Source: Stramenopiles sp. TOSAG23-2 (Eukaryota > Sar). From it: a stretch of DNA of 36,308 nt. Of the stretch, positions 9,074 to 18,588 are shown piece by piece (position 1 is the first letter of the stretch; each line of letters starts with the position of its first letter). The notes beneath the pieces are model-generated. The model searched no databases. It saw only the letters and a list, made by a program, of their open reading frames with translations, and was not told the origin of the DNA. The position numbers and the translations under genes were made by a program. The stretch covers positions 1-36,308 of the forward strand of contig LT649338.1 of assembly GCA_900128395.1 (NCBI GenBank), read 5' to 3'.

Positions 9074-9526
9074 TTAACACCCATCAACACCATCACCAAC
9101 ATAATTCTTCCATACATTATTTGGAATTCCATGATTTTTATGTCCAACAGGACCACGTAATTGTTGCTCAAAGCGCATACTACTACTTTCCTTTAAACCG
9201 TCTAATTTTGATTCACCAACGGTGGCTTTTAAAAATGTAAGTACTTCATCATCACTTTTACTCCTTTGTACAACTTCACTAAAAGTCGATGATTGTACAC
9301 CTAAGCTAGTGAGCAATTTATTATCATTAGGACATGGGTATTGCAAATCACCACCTAATTTACCATCTTGTGATAATTGGGCTTTATCCGTCATTCTTGC
9401 CAGGTGTGAAATTCCACCTATTTGTATGGTCGAATGGCGTGGTTCAGATAGGACAGGAATGCCCTGTCCTTCCTGAACCACCACCACCACCACCAATATT
9501 ATCAATAAATATATATATGTATACAT
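9074..9526 (-). CDS. DUF5069-type small protein of unknown function
   Basis: A frame of up to 150 codons. The core from about residue 28 (SEPRHSTIQIGGISHLARM, then a TDKAQL and DGKLGGDL run, LTSLGV and SKSDDEVLTFL near 87-100) matches the DUF5069 layout I know: a Pro-Arg strand, GG(I/L)xHLxRMxDK, an LG(I/V) segment and a final (S/T)DEEVLxWL helix. The biochemical role of that family is unknown. The N-terminal 20 residues are a hydrophobic run encoded by TA-rich DNA plus a (GGT)n microsatellite, so the true start may be further downstream or on another exon. It could also be read as a signal anchor. The segment encoding residues 16-28 is an unusual DNA hairpin (9441-9479). It is convergent with the PRMT remnant. 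Confidence 0.55.
   Translation of the reverse strand: MYTYIYLLIILVVVVVVQEGQGIPVLSEPRHSTIQIGGISHLARMTDKAQLSQDGKLGGDLQYPCPNDNKLLTSLGVQSSTFSEVVQRSKSDDEVLTFLKATVGESKLDGLKESSSMRFEQQLRGPVGHKNHGIPNNVWKNYVGDGVDGC
9441..9479. repeat. Imperfect hairpin inside the DUF5069-type gene
   Basis: The left arm 9441-9457 (ggttcag ata ggacagg) pairs with the right arm 9463-9479 (reverse complement ggttcag gaa ggacagg), with a 5-base loop and only the central three bases unpaired. It abuts a (CCA)n microsatellite at 9478-9495. Confidence 0.8.
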
Positions 9527-9851
9527 CTATTTATCTATCTATATCTATATATATATAAAATGTTTTAATATTTATATTTATATATATTTATATATATATA
9601 TATTATATTATATCTTCTCTATACACTTCTATGTTTCATACCACTAGTATTATTATTATTCAGGTATTTTTATATATATTTTCCCCTCCGTTTTTTTATT
9701 TCATTTGCAACGCATTTCTTCTTTCTTTGCACCTTTGTGTTGCACAGAAGATGATTTTACCTCATTAATAAATCAGATTTAGTATCGGTATAGCATTGTA
9801 TTATATATCCCTATCAGATGGTGTATTGTTTAGTAGCATAGCGAGTATAGC
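9527..9851. other. AT-rich intergenic stretch
   Basis: It is dominated by (TA)n and tatatat-type simple sequence at 9530-9615 and T-rich runs at 9680-9725. I see no gene or RNA in it. It probably holds the promoter of the DUF5069-type gene. Confidence 0.4.
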
Positions 9852-10792
9852 TTACTTTAACCCTACTAAGAACACAAAAAATGGTAGGTGCTGACACATC
9901 TTGATTTTACTATTACACATTTGTTGCATTTTGGCCAAGATGCCCACCAATTTCTCAAATGCCTGCATGTAAATCGATTTATTTTGCACTAGAGACTGTA
10001 GATACTCCATATAGACACCCATATCAATTCTTTTATTAATTATACTTCCTCCTTTTCCTTGATAGTTTAATTCAACCATAGATTCACCAATAGACACCAA
10101 ATTTTGGACTTCCAGCAACAAAATTCCACTCCCACTTTTGTCCTTCTTTTGCCCAGCCCCTGGCCTCACACCTGATTCAAGTAACATGTGTAGAGACACA
10201 TATTTCTGTTTTACAATGAATATTTTCTTTTATATAATCCTGTAACATCTTAACTTTAAATGATTTTACCTTTAAATGCTGGACTTGATAAACTTACAGC
10301 ACCCATTTGCAAATAAGCACTGTAATAATCATCACCACCATTTAATACTGCATATTTTAATTTTAGGTGCTCATCCACATAGTACCACATTAATTTGTAT
10401 GAAAAAGATTTATGCCCCAACAAACCTGATACTTCCATTAACACTTTTTCATTTGCATTTTTTCATCTAATAGGACTATATATTTAATTGGTTCAATTAC
10501 ACCACTTGTTAGATATTCATTCATAAGATTTTCATATTTCCAAGAAGACCACCAATTTCTAATATGCCTACAAGTTATTCCATTGTCATAATGTTTCAAT
10601 ACTATGCAGTGGTAGATTATCATCATCTATATCTATTTTAGTTTCTTCTTGTATTGTATTATTATTTACAGTAGGACTAACATTATTGTTATTATTATTT
10701 GTTGATGTTGTTGTATTATTTCTAGGAGATGGCCTTGGATTTAAATCATTTTCATTGAATATTGGATGTGGATATATTTGTACAGATGGCAT
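9852..10792 (-). pseudogene. Frameshift-broken gene of unknown family with a duplicated CRH(I/L)RNWW(S/A)SW motif
   Basis: Four short minus-strand frames run end to end: 10792..10586 starts at an ATG and is Asn/Thr-rich, then 10626..10438, 10444..10256 and 10199..9852. Neighbouring frames overlap by 41 and 7 bases with no GT-AG pair between them, so the breaks look like frameshifts (one near the A-rich run at about 10445-10465). The segment encoding TCRHIRNWWSSW at 10540-10580 recurs at 9935-9976 as TCRHLRNWWASW followed by a CxxC, but in a frame with a nearby upstream stop. This fits decay of a gene that carried a repeated domain. I do not recognise the family. Homopolymer sequencing errors in an intact gene would look the same. 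Confidence 0.45.
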
Positions 10793-11622
10793 AATATAAT
10801 ATATCGTTTAGGGATTAATGTCATTTGATGTTTCTCTATATATTATACGTACAACAATAAGTCTTTGATGATATCTCTCTCTCTCTCTCTCGAAATAAAT
10901 ATATATATTGAACTTATAAAATGTATAAAAATGTATTAAATATTGTGCATTATAATACCAGGTAAGTATATGAGCAGTTGCATGACACATTTTAGCTATA
11001 CCAGGTATATTTAGAATATTGGAAAACCTATGTACATCTGTAATGACATTTTGATATTTTGACCTTAAAACCTGGAGAAATCGTTTTCGGTGCTTTTCTT
11101 CGCGTTTTATCGTTTCGCGTTTTTTATGCTATAATACTGTAAATTAATAAGCGCACTTCACTATATTAGCACTACAGCACTACGCTGTGTCTATACTAGC
11201 GGCATTATTAATACCACCAGATAGCGACATCTTAATCTGAGTCTTACCGAATTGATTGCCAGATTGCAATTTTTTTAAATTGAAGAAGGTGTGAATCACG
11301 ACACCACATCATTTCATCATGGACACACCAGGTTGCATCATCTTAAAAAAAGATATGTGCATAGAAGATAATATTATTTAATATCTATTTATTGTTTTTT
11401 TGTATAAACTAAACAATAAACAAAGGAATCAAACTAACTACAGCAAAAGAGTGAAATGTAGATTATATATATATATATAGTAAATAAAGTAACAATATTT
11501 CAATAACAAAGTGAAAATAGGAAAGACGTATAGTATACATTATATTTACATGTATATATATATATTTGTATAGATTTCCTTTTAAAATAATAATAATAAT
11601 TAAAAAAAAAAAATAATAAAAC
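10793..11622. other. Intergenic stretch upstream of the MFS carrier
   Basis: It contains a (TC)n run at about 10875-10893, several tatatat tracts (11465-11480, 11554-11570) and a more complex part at 11130-11350 with an agcactac doublet near 11170. I see no conserved ORF and no tRNA or snRNA signature. The last 40 bases before the ATG at 11623 are A-rich, as is usual for leaders in this window. Confidence 0.4.
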
Positions 11623-14081
11623 ATGGCTGAGGATGGAGGTGTAGAAATGGAAGGTATGGATACTTCTCCAAATGTTTCTAGCATGGGAGAAGATATTGGT
11701 TCCGACAGGCGTCAGTCGTCACACGGTACTTTCCGTAGAAGCCTCACAATGGATGGTCATTCTGGTCATGCATGGTATAAAAAGGCAGGACAGACAACTT
11801 GGTGGATTTCGTACATACTTACCGGATTTTTTGTTGTTGGTACTGGAAATTTTTTCACCGCAACAATGAGAGTAGATGCTAGATATACTGCAGCATATCA
11901 AATATTGTTGGCTGTATATGAACTACTTTGGCATCCATTTGCGGGGTATATAGTGGATGCTGAAATCGGTCAATCAGCTATGAATAGGTGTGGCTTATCG
12001 CGTAGAAAGTGTGGGAGACGCGTGCCATATTTTGTCACAAGCAATTTACTTGTCCTCCTCTTAGGTTTCTTCACATGGAGACCAATATCGTTAGGTGGCA
12101 ATGATAAATGGGCAACAATGGCCACTAAAATCGAACCGGATCGACGTTTACACGGTTATGAATTTGCTCAATATCAATATTATGGAGACGATATAAAGCC
12201 ATGGCCAAGTAATGGATTGATGACATCAAATGGTTTTGACTGTTCAAAAAAATTAAGAGTATTTACTAAAAATGGTACTAGTGATACTTCGGTGTTTAAT
12301 TTTAACGTAACAAGAAATACTGGAACGGCAACTGAAGTTCCAATGTATGGGAGTAACATGTGTGAAGCACTTGTTTCAAAAAGGTCTGTATGTTGGCCTG
12401 GACCTATAGGTGCAGAAGTTGAAGGCGATGGAGGTAAACGTGTATGTGCATATATGGCACATCAACGTTTGGCAAACCATTTCTTTATCTTATCGTTGCT
12501 TGTTTATATGTTTTCATCGCCTGGTGCACGTTCAGCCGCAGCAAGTACAATTGAAGTCTATCCATGGAAAGAGGAACGGATGCAATTAAAATCATATAGT
12601 CCATTTATTGGTGGATTTTCATTTACATTATATTTAACCATGAATTCAATTATCACTTCGACTAATGAACATACAACAGCTCCAACCGGGTAAGTTTATA
12701 TAACGTAAATCATGTGTATATATATATATATATATATATATTGATACATACACATAAAAGAACCGACTCTAACAAGACATCACAATTACAAAACACGAAA
12801 AACACATTATCATATATATAATATATATATATATTCGTATATATATACAGCGCGATTGGACTTCGCAATACGATTGCTATCGTTTATCCAATATACAATT
12901 TGATTAGTTTTTTTAGTGTTCCTGCTATGAAGGATGCAAAACAAGTAACAAAAATTGATGAAAAACCAAGTAACATTTTGGCAGAGTATTATGATATTCT
13001 TACATGCCCTTCTTGTTTCTATGTTCGATGGATGTGGATATTAGGCTTTCCAATAGGTATATATGGATCGTATTGGATCAATACCATTTTGTATTGGTTA
13101 TTTATTTCGTATGGATTGGCCCAAGAAGACTATGGTATCTTTGCCGTTATCTCTGGATTTACAGGGTTGATTGTATCGTGCTGTTGCAATTGTTTCTGGG
13201 GCATTGGTTATTTTGGTAAAAAGTCAAAGAAAGGTAGGGAATATTCTATAAATCCACGGAATTATGCAATAGCTTTTACAGTGATTGCATATGCTATTAG
13301 TCAAACCGTTTATTGGACGTTATATCGACCTCTTGATCGACAGACTTTGTTGGATGGTGGAAAAAATGACTGGGTAAAATTGTATTTAGGTGGTGTGATT
13401 ACAGGCTTTTGGGGATTTCCTCAAAGTTATTGGTCATCTGCTGCATGGCAATGGGCAATTGATTTTGACAACCAATCAAGACATAAAAAAGGCCATAAAC
13501 GCAGGGAAGCGGTGATTGGCGCATTATCCGCAACCATTAGTGCTGTATGCACTGTTATTGGTCGCGCCATCGCACAATCTCTTTTTTTGGGCAATAATCC
13601 ATTATGTGATACTACACTTCAACCAGGATATCAAAAAGAAGAATGTTATATGACTTTGTATTACTCGTACTTTTATCCTACGTTGTTTCTATTCCCATTT
13701 GGATTAGCTGGCATGTATTTCTACCCTATAAAAGGGGAAAAATTGAAACAATTGTATCGAAAACAAGGTGATTATCAAGATGCTATCCAACATACCGATT
13801 CATGGGCAACAGTCGTACAAGCCACGCCAACGCCAATTCAAACGCTTAATCCATCCAATGTTAGCATTGTTCAGCAAAATTCTCAACCTGGTGTTGTGCA
13901 ACCGGTTGTTGGTAACCCTCTTGTTGTTCAACAGGTTGTTAAACAAACCGTCCCTGTTACAATACCTGAAGGTGCAGAACCGGGTATGGTATTAGAGATT
14001 CCATTGAGCAATGGTACTAAATTGAAATTTGAGGTCCCACAAGATAAAAAACCAGGTGATGTTTGTCAAGTTCCAGTTTAG
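11623..14081 (+). CDS. MFS-type multi-pass membrane carrier with a cytosolic PEG.xPGM tail domain, two exons
   Basis: Exons 11623..12689 and 12851..14081 join in frame to 765 residues. The N-terminus is a soluble, Ser-rich segment of about 60 residues. About ten to twelve hydrophobic segments follow, for example WWISYILTGFFVVGTGNFF, FVTSNLLVLLLGFF, FFILSLLVYMF and, after the intron, WMWILGFPIGIYGSYW and FAVISGFTGLIVSCCC. A polar loop in exon 1 has N-glycosylation sequons (NGTS, NVTR). I read it as a major-facilitator-like carrier, possibly of the GPH/sugar-cation group, but cannot name a substrate. The C-terminal 45 residues (TIPEGAEPGMVLEIPL to the end) form a small beta-rich module seen on diverse algal and protist proteins. 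Ser/Arg-rich patches near residue 30 could be phosphosites. Confidence 0.7.
12690..12850 (+). other. 161-nt intron of the MFS carrier gene
   Basis: The donor is gg|gtaagttt and the acceptor atatacag|cgcg. Joining gives Pro-Thr-Gly-Ala-Ile-Gly-Leu-Arg in frame, and exon 2 is open from its first base. Unspliced, the frame stops at the donor (ggg taa). The intron is almost wholly (TA)n. It and the RPC2 intron are the only two I can support in the window. Confidence 0.9.
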
Positions 14082-14693
14082 TTTCTATATCTGAAGTACC
14101 ATACATACGAGAAAAAAAATGATATATATAATAAAAAAATATAATAAATATTTGCGTTTTGAATAAAACCAAAAATATTTAATATAATATATGATACGCA
14201 CACATATACTCGTATATAATAAAAAAAAATGAAAAAGTAAGGACAAGTGAGGCTAAATTATATATATATATCATAAGCTTAAATTAATTATTTAGATATA
14301 TTGTACCACATTTAAATTAAGGTAAAAACGTGGTAAAGTATATTATTTAGAATACATATGGAACACTAATATTCCTATATATCTCAAATTGCTAAATTTT
14401 TTGAATTTTGATTTACTTTTTTTGGCACAAAAATAATAAGCACTGATGTGCACATTGTAACATCATAACACGTATTAGTATTGAGAAAAACACATATATA
14501 TATATTAGATATTCAGATAGATATATACATATACATCCATATATACATATACATATATATATATATAATTGATAAGATACATTTATTATTTAACGTCCAT
14601 ACTGAAAAAGATCTCTCTTTTTCTTTCTCTGCAAACGCACGCACACATACACACACACACACACACCAAGAACAAAAAGATTATATCAAAACC
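14082..14693. other. Intergenic and 5' leader of gamma-tubulin with microsatellites
   Basis: It is AT-rich with (TA)n runs around 14500-14570, a CT-rich patch (14608-14630) and a (CA)n run at 14642-14667 directly before the leader. The frame is open from 14481 into gamma-tubulin, but that extension is microsatellite-encoded (Ile-Tyr and His-Thr repeats) and is not part of the protein. Confidence 0.6.
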
Positions 14694-16076
14694 ATGCCAC
14701 GTGAAATTATTACTTTGCAAGCTGGACAATGTGGGAATCAAATTGGTAGTGAATTTTGGAAAAAGTTATGTCAAGAACATGGTATATCAGAGGAAGGACA
14801 ATTACAAGATTTCGCAACTGCTGGGAATGATAGAAAAGATGTATTTTTTTACCAAGCGGATGATGAACATTATATACCACGTGCGTTATTAATGGATTTA
14901 GAACCACGTGTATTAAACTCGATACAAAACTCTGCATATAAAAATTTATTTAATCCAGAAAATTTCTTCGTTGCTAAAGAAGGTGGTGGTGCTGGTAATA
15001 ACTGGGCAAGTGGATATAGTCAAGGTGAACGTTTACATGAAGATCTAATGGAAATGATCGATCGCGAAGCGGATAATAGTGATAGTCTAGAAGGTTTTCA
15101 ATTATGCCATTCCATTGCTGGTGGTACTGGATCTGGTATGGGCTCGTATTTATTAGAAAATTTAAATGATCATTTTCCAAAAAAATTAATACAAACATAT
15201 TCCGTATTTCCAAATACAGATGCATCACAAAGTGATGTTGTTGTACAGCCATATAATTCTTTATTAACGTTAAAACGTTTAACATTAAATGCTGATGCAG
15301 TTGTCGTATTGGATAATACGGCATTGAATCAAATTGCTGTAGATCGTTTAAGAATTCCAAATCCATCTGTTGGTCAATTGAATTCATTGGTATCGACTGT
15401 CATGGCAGCAAGTACGACTACGTTGAGATATCCTGGATATATGAATAATGATTTAATTGGTTTAGTAGCAAGTTTAATACCAACACCACGTATGCACTTT
15501 TTAATGACTGGGTATACACCAATGACGGCAGAGCATAAAGTCAGTCGTGTACGTAAAACAACTGTATTAGATGTTATGAGACGTTTGTTGCAACCTAAAA
15601 ATATTATGGTTAGTTCGAATACAAGAAAGGGATGTTATGTTTCAATTTTAAATATCATTCAAGGTGATGTTGATCCAACACAAGTACATAAAAGTTTACA
15701 ACGTATTAGAGAACGTAAATTATGTCGTTTTATTCCATGGGGACCAGCATCTATTCAAGTAGCATTATCAAAACAATCACCCTATGTAGAACATCAACAT
15801 AAAGTTAGTGGTTTGATGCTTGCAAATCATACAAGTATTGCAGGTTTATTTGCTAGAACGTTGAAACAATATGATTTATTAAGAAAAAGAAATGCATTTT
15901 TAGAAGTATATCGTAAAGAAAGAATGTTTCAAGATGGTTTGGAAGAATTTGATAGTGCAAGGGAAATTGTTGATCAATTACGAAAAGAATATGTTGCATG
16001 TGAAAAGTCTAATTATGTAGATTATGGTTCAAATAATAGTGATGGATTTGATGATAGTATTGTATTAGATGATTAA
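14694..16076 (+). CDS. TUBG: Gamma-tubulin
   Basis: A 460-residue product; human gamma-tubulin is 451. It opens with [20 protein letters not shown], the gamma-specific N-terminus. The GTP-binding tubulin signature GGTGSGMG is at 143-150, and the gamma-type block [13 protein letters not shown] is near 65-77. Gamma-tubulin forms the gamma-tubulin ring complex with GCP proteins and nucleates microtubules at basal bodies and spindle poles. I chose the ATG at 14694 because homology begins exactly there; the frame extends upstream only through microsatellite sequence. The C-terminus is acidic and Ser/Asn-rich ([15 protein letters not shown]), slightly longer than usual. It is uninterrupted by introns and convergent with the UDG-like gene. 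Confidence 0.97.
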   Translation: MPREIITLQAGQCGNQIGSEFWKKLCQEHGISEEGQLQDFATAGNDRKDVFFYQADDEHYIPRALLMDLEPRVLNSIQNSAYKNLFNPENFFVAKEGGGAGNNWASGYSQGERLHEDLMEMIDREADNSDSLEGFQLCHSIAGGTGSGMGSYLLENLNDHFPKKLIQTYSVFPNTDASQSDVVVQPYNSLLTLKRLTLNADAVVVLDNTALNQIAVDRLRIPNPSVGQLNSLVSTVMAASTTTLRYPGYMNNDLIGLVASLIPTPRMHFLMTGYTPMTAEHKVSRVRKTTVLDVMRRLLQPKNIMVSSNTRKGCYVSILNIIQGDVDPTQVHKSLQRIRERKLCRFIPWGPASIQVALSKQSPYVEHQHKVSGLMLANHTSIAGLFARTLKQYDLLRKRNAFLEVYRKERMFQDGLEEFDSAREIVDQLRKEYVACEKSNYVDYGSNNSDGFDDSIVLDD

Positions 16077-16235
16077 AAGGTTTATGAAAAAGAGAGGGGG
16101 GGTGTACTAGATCCAATAGCAACAAGATAATAAATATAATAATTTATTAAAATATCATATCATTATAATATATATGATATATCATAAGTATGCATATTAT
16201 GATATATAAATTATAAAATATATATACATAAGAGA

Positions 16236-16832
16236 CTAAAAATATTTACTTTTATTAACATTATCTCTATTTGTTTTTTGGCAAATACTATCTTTCTTAC
16301 TGGTTTTCTTATTTATATTTACATGAAAGTATTTACTATACGTTCCAATACACATCTTTTTCATTATTCTTCTTAATGTTTTACTAGCTTTATTTCTATT
16401 GTCTAATGTATTCCAAAAATGACTAACTCCACTCGGGTGCGGCAAAATCACCCCCCTTGATAAATGTTGCAAATGATCTTCCTTGGATAAATAAACTTCT
16501 TTAAATAATCTTGGCCGTTTTATTTCAAACGCTTTTGCTACATTCAATCCTAAAAATACCACCAATCTATATTTATCTAGATCCATTTGTTTTGCCAATA
16601 TCCTAGCTTTTTGCATATCAAATTGATCCCCTTTACTATGTCGCATTTTACCGGGGAAATGCTTAAAGATATTTTTCTTATCAAAGTATTTATTTAGTTG
16701 TTTCTTTGAAAGTCCACACAGTTTTTCTAATCTTTTTGAACTCTTTCCAATTAATGGTTCTTTTTGACCATGAAATGCTGGTGCTTGGCCAATAAATATT
16801 GCCTGCTTCATAGATATTTTATATTTTCCCAT
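16236..16832 (-). CDS. Uracil-DNA glycosylase superfamily protein
   Basis: A 198-residue protein with the UDG-fold motifs in order: a GQAPA strand-loop at 15-19 (equivalent to GEAPG in family-4 enzymes or GQDPY in UNG), KSSKRLEKLCG, FPGK and KGD near 59-70, a VVFLGLNVAKAF strand-helix at 91-102, and LPHPSGVSHFW at 130-140, where the HPSG loop packs into the DNA minor groove in known members. The family flips out and excises uracil or related bases to start base-excision repair. The usual catalytic Asp of UNG is not obvious after GQAP, so substrate and even activity are uncertain. The C-terminal 40 residues are Lys/Asn-rich and could target the nucleus. The Met at residue 8 is an alternative start. 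The gene is monocistronic, with its 5' side in AT-rich DNA. Confidence 0.7.
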   Translation of the reverse strand: MGKYKISMKQAIFIGQAPAFHGQKEPLIGKSSKRLEKLCGLSKKQLNKYFDKKNIFKHFPGKMRHSKGDQFDMQKARILAKQMDLDKYRLVVFLGLNVAKAFEIKRPRLFKEVYLSKEDHLQHLSRGVILPHPSGVSHFWNTLDNRNKASKTLRRIMKKMCIGTYSKYFHVNINKKTSKKDSICQKTNRDNVNKSKYF

Positions 16833-17286
16833 GATATATATACATATTGAAGTTATATATATATATGTATGTATGTGTATATATGTATCTTCTGTATTAT
16901 TATTATTCTTTTTTAACTTTTTTTATATATTATATTAAATATTTTTTAGTGTAATATATACTGTAGTGTGTGTAATAATTATTACATGTAGACGAGACGG
17001 TAAAGAAAGAAATACACTCTGAAAAAGAAAAATACTGGGAGAACGCGTCGCGTATAAAAATCAATAACAAGGTATTTAATATAAACAATACGTTGTATTT
17101 CTTCTCACTCTTTTTTTGAACGAACGCGCATATATAATATTTTTATTCCTTTTTTACTTTCTTCACAGATCTCTTGGTACATGTTAATGTCTTCCATGAA
17201 GTAAAAGATATTTTTAAAACATTTTACAAAAGCGTATTCCATATTTATCTCTGTTCTCTTCTTCTTCTATGCATACTACTTCTGTT
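16833..17286. other. Intergenic sequence between the UDG-like and GET2-like genes
   Basis: AT-rich, with (TA)n and tatgta-type runs at 16853-16885 and T-rich blocks. No ORF, tRNA or repeat of note. It should hold the UDG promoter and the 3' UTR of the GET2-like gene. Confidence 0.4.
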
Positions 17287-18351
17287 TTAACTTGAAGTTG
17301 TATATACATTTATCATATCAAATCGTTGTACTAATATGCAAAATACAACAAACGAAAAGATAAATACACAGATATCATCTAATATACCACGAAGGTGATT
17401 CATTAATTGTACTATTGATGCTATACTACCAGCGTTGTCTGATGATTCGACACTTAACATTGGAAAGTATCTAATTCGTAATATATAAAATAATGTTTGT
17501 ACAACTAAACGTAGAAAAATAATTGCAAAACCAATATTTTGTATTGGAAAAGATTCCATAGATGAATAAATCAATACGCCAAAAGGTTGCTGCTCTCTAT
17601 TGTCAATATTATTATTATTATTGTTATTAGATTCTTGTCCATCTTGAAGATCAGCAATTTTAGTAACAATCAATATATTTACAACAATAAATGCGAATAA
17701 TACTTGTATCCATGTACAACAAAACTCCTCTGTTTTATTAAATTTTTCATAATTTTTTTTACGATTCATAACACTTGATCTAGCAGCTAAAGATGTTTCT
17801 TTCGAAACAGAACTAGAAGTATTATTACTTTTATTATCATTATTTTCATCAGATTCTTTTTCTTCTTCGTTTACTCTTTTTTTACGTGCTCGTCTTCGAA
17901 ATGAACTTGAAAATGTAGCAGATCTTGAAGCTGTCCATGTTTCCTGTCGTAGAAATTTTACATCCGCTTCATCATCCACATTATCACTGTTTTTTTCCTT
18001 TTTTTCTTCTTTTACTTTGTCACTATCTACAACATTTGCTGTAGCTGGCATTTTATTTCCTTTCTCAGTTTCTGTTTTCTCAAGCTTTATGCTTGATAAG
18101 CTTTCTTCGTTATCAACATTATCATTACTGCTGATCGCGGATGAAGTTGATTCTAAGCTGTTTGTCATGAAACTTGGACGTTGTCTTCTACGTCGTCTAG
18201 GTTTCTTTTCACTATTATTCTCACCATTTACAGAATCAATATTTCCTTGTCCAGATACAACTGACATTCTAGCTTGACTTTTTGCTAATATTCTTTGCCT
18301 GCGACGTTCCGCCGCTCTTTTTGATTTATTCGCTGCATCCACATCACTCAT
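17287..18351 (-). CDS. GET2: GET2/CAML-like receptor subunit for tail-anchored protein insertion
   Basis: A 354-residue protein. The cytosolic N-terminus carries the clustered-basic motif of Get2 and CAMLG (KRAAERRRQRILAKSQARM at about 11-29, followed by a SVVSG turn), which in those proteins recruits the Get3/TRC40 ATPase. A long, charged, low-complexity linker (about 35-205) follows. Three hydrophobic segments come last, near 214-232, 270-290 and 324-343, matching the three-TM membrane domain of Get2/CAML that pairs with Get1/WRB in the ER. Sequence identity in this family is always low, so the call rests on architecture: basic helix first, disordered linker, three C-terminal TMs. An alternative is an unrelated ER protein with a basic N-terminus. 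The ATG at 18351 is the first in frame and begins exactly before the basic motif. Confidence 0.7.
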   Translation of the reverse strand: MSDVDAANKSKRAAERRRQRILAKSQARMSVVSGQGNIDSVNGENNSEKKPRRRRRQRPSFMTNSLESTSSAISSNDNVDNEESLSSIKLEKTETEKGNKMPATANVVDSDKVKEEKKEKNSDNVDDEADVKFLRQETWTASRSATFSSSFRRRARKKRVNEEEKESDENNDNKSNNTSSSVSKETSLAARSSVMNRKKNYEKFNKTEEFCCTWIQVLFAFIVVNILIVTKIADLQDGQESNNNNNNNIDNREQQPFGVLIYSSMESFPIQNIGFAIIFLRLVVQTLFYILRIRYFPMLSVESSDNAGSIASIVQLMNHLRGILDDICVFIFSFVVFCILVQRFDMINVYTTSS

Positions 18352-18588
18352 TTTGTCTGAACTTTCTATCTTATCAACGATATATAATCTTTGTTAATAA
18401 TAGTTTCTTCTTTTGTATTATTCTATTTTGTATATCTATTAATTCATTTTTTTAATAGTTAGTATATATACATATATCTATAATATTATAATATATTTAG
18501 CACATAAATAGCATTATTATAAAGCATATTTTATATAATATAAAAAATATGTAATATACTCCCTCACACACATACTTGATTTACCACT
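18352..18588. other. Short AT-rich intergenic spacer
   Basis: 237 bases, with several tata-type runs and no ORF. It separates two co-directional minus-strand genes, each presumably with its own promoter. Confidence 0.4.

Noticed and set aside
10205-10270. Short 30-nt GT-AG intron to mend the pseudogene cluster
   Set aside because: A donor-like aaag|gtaaaat and an acceptor-like ttacag exist, but the phase does not restore a long frame and the size would be far below the two supported introns.
14481-14693. Upstream in-frame extension of gamma-tubulin (71 codons)
   Set aside because: It is encoded by (TA)n and (CA)n microsatellites, and homology starts exactly at the ATG at 14694.
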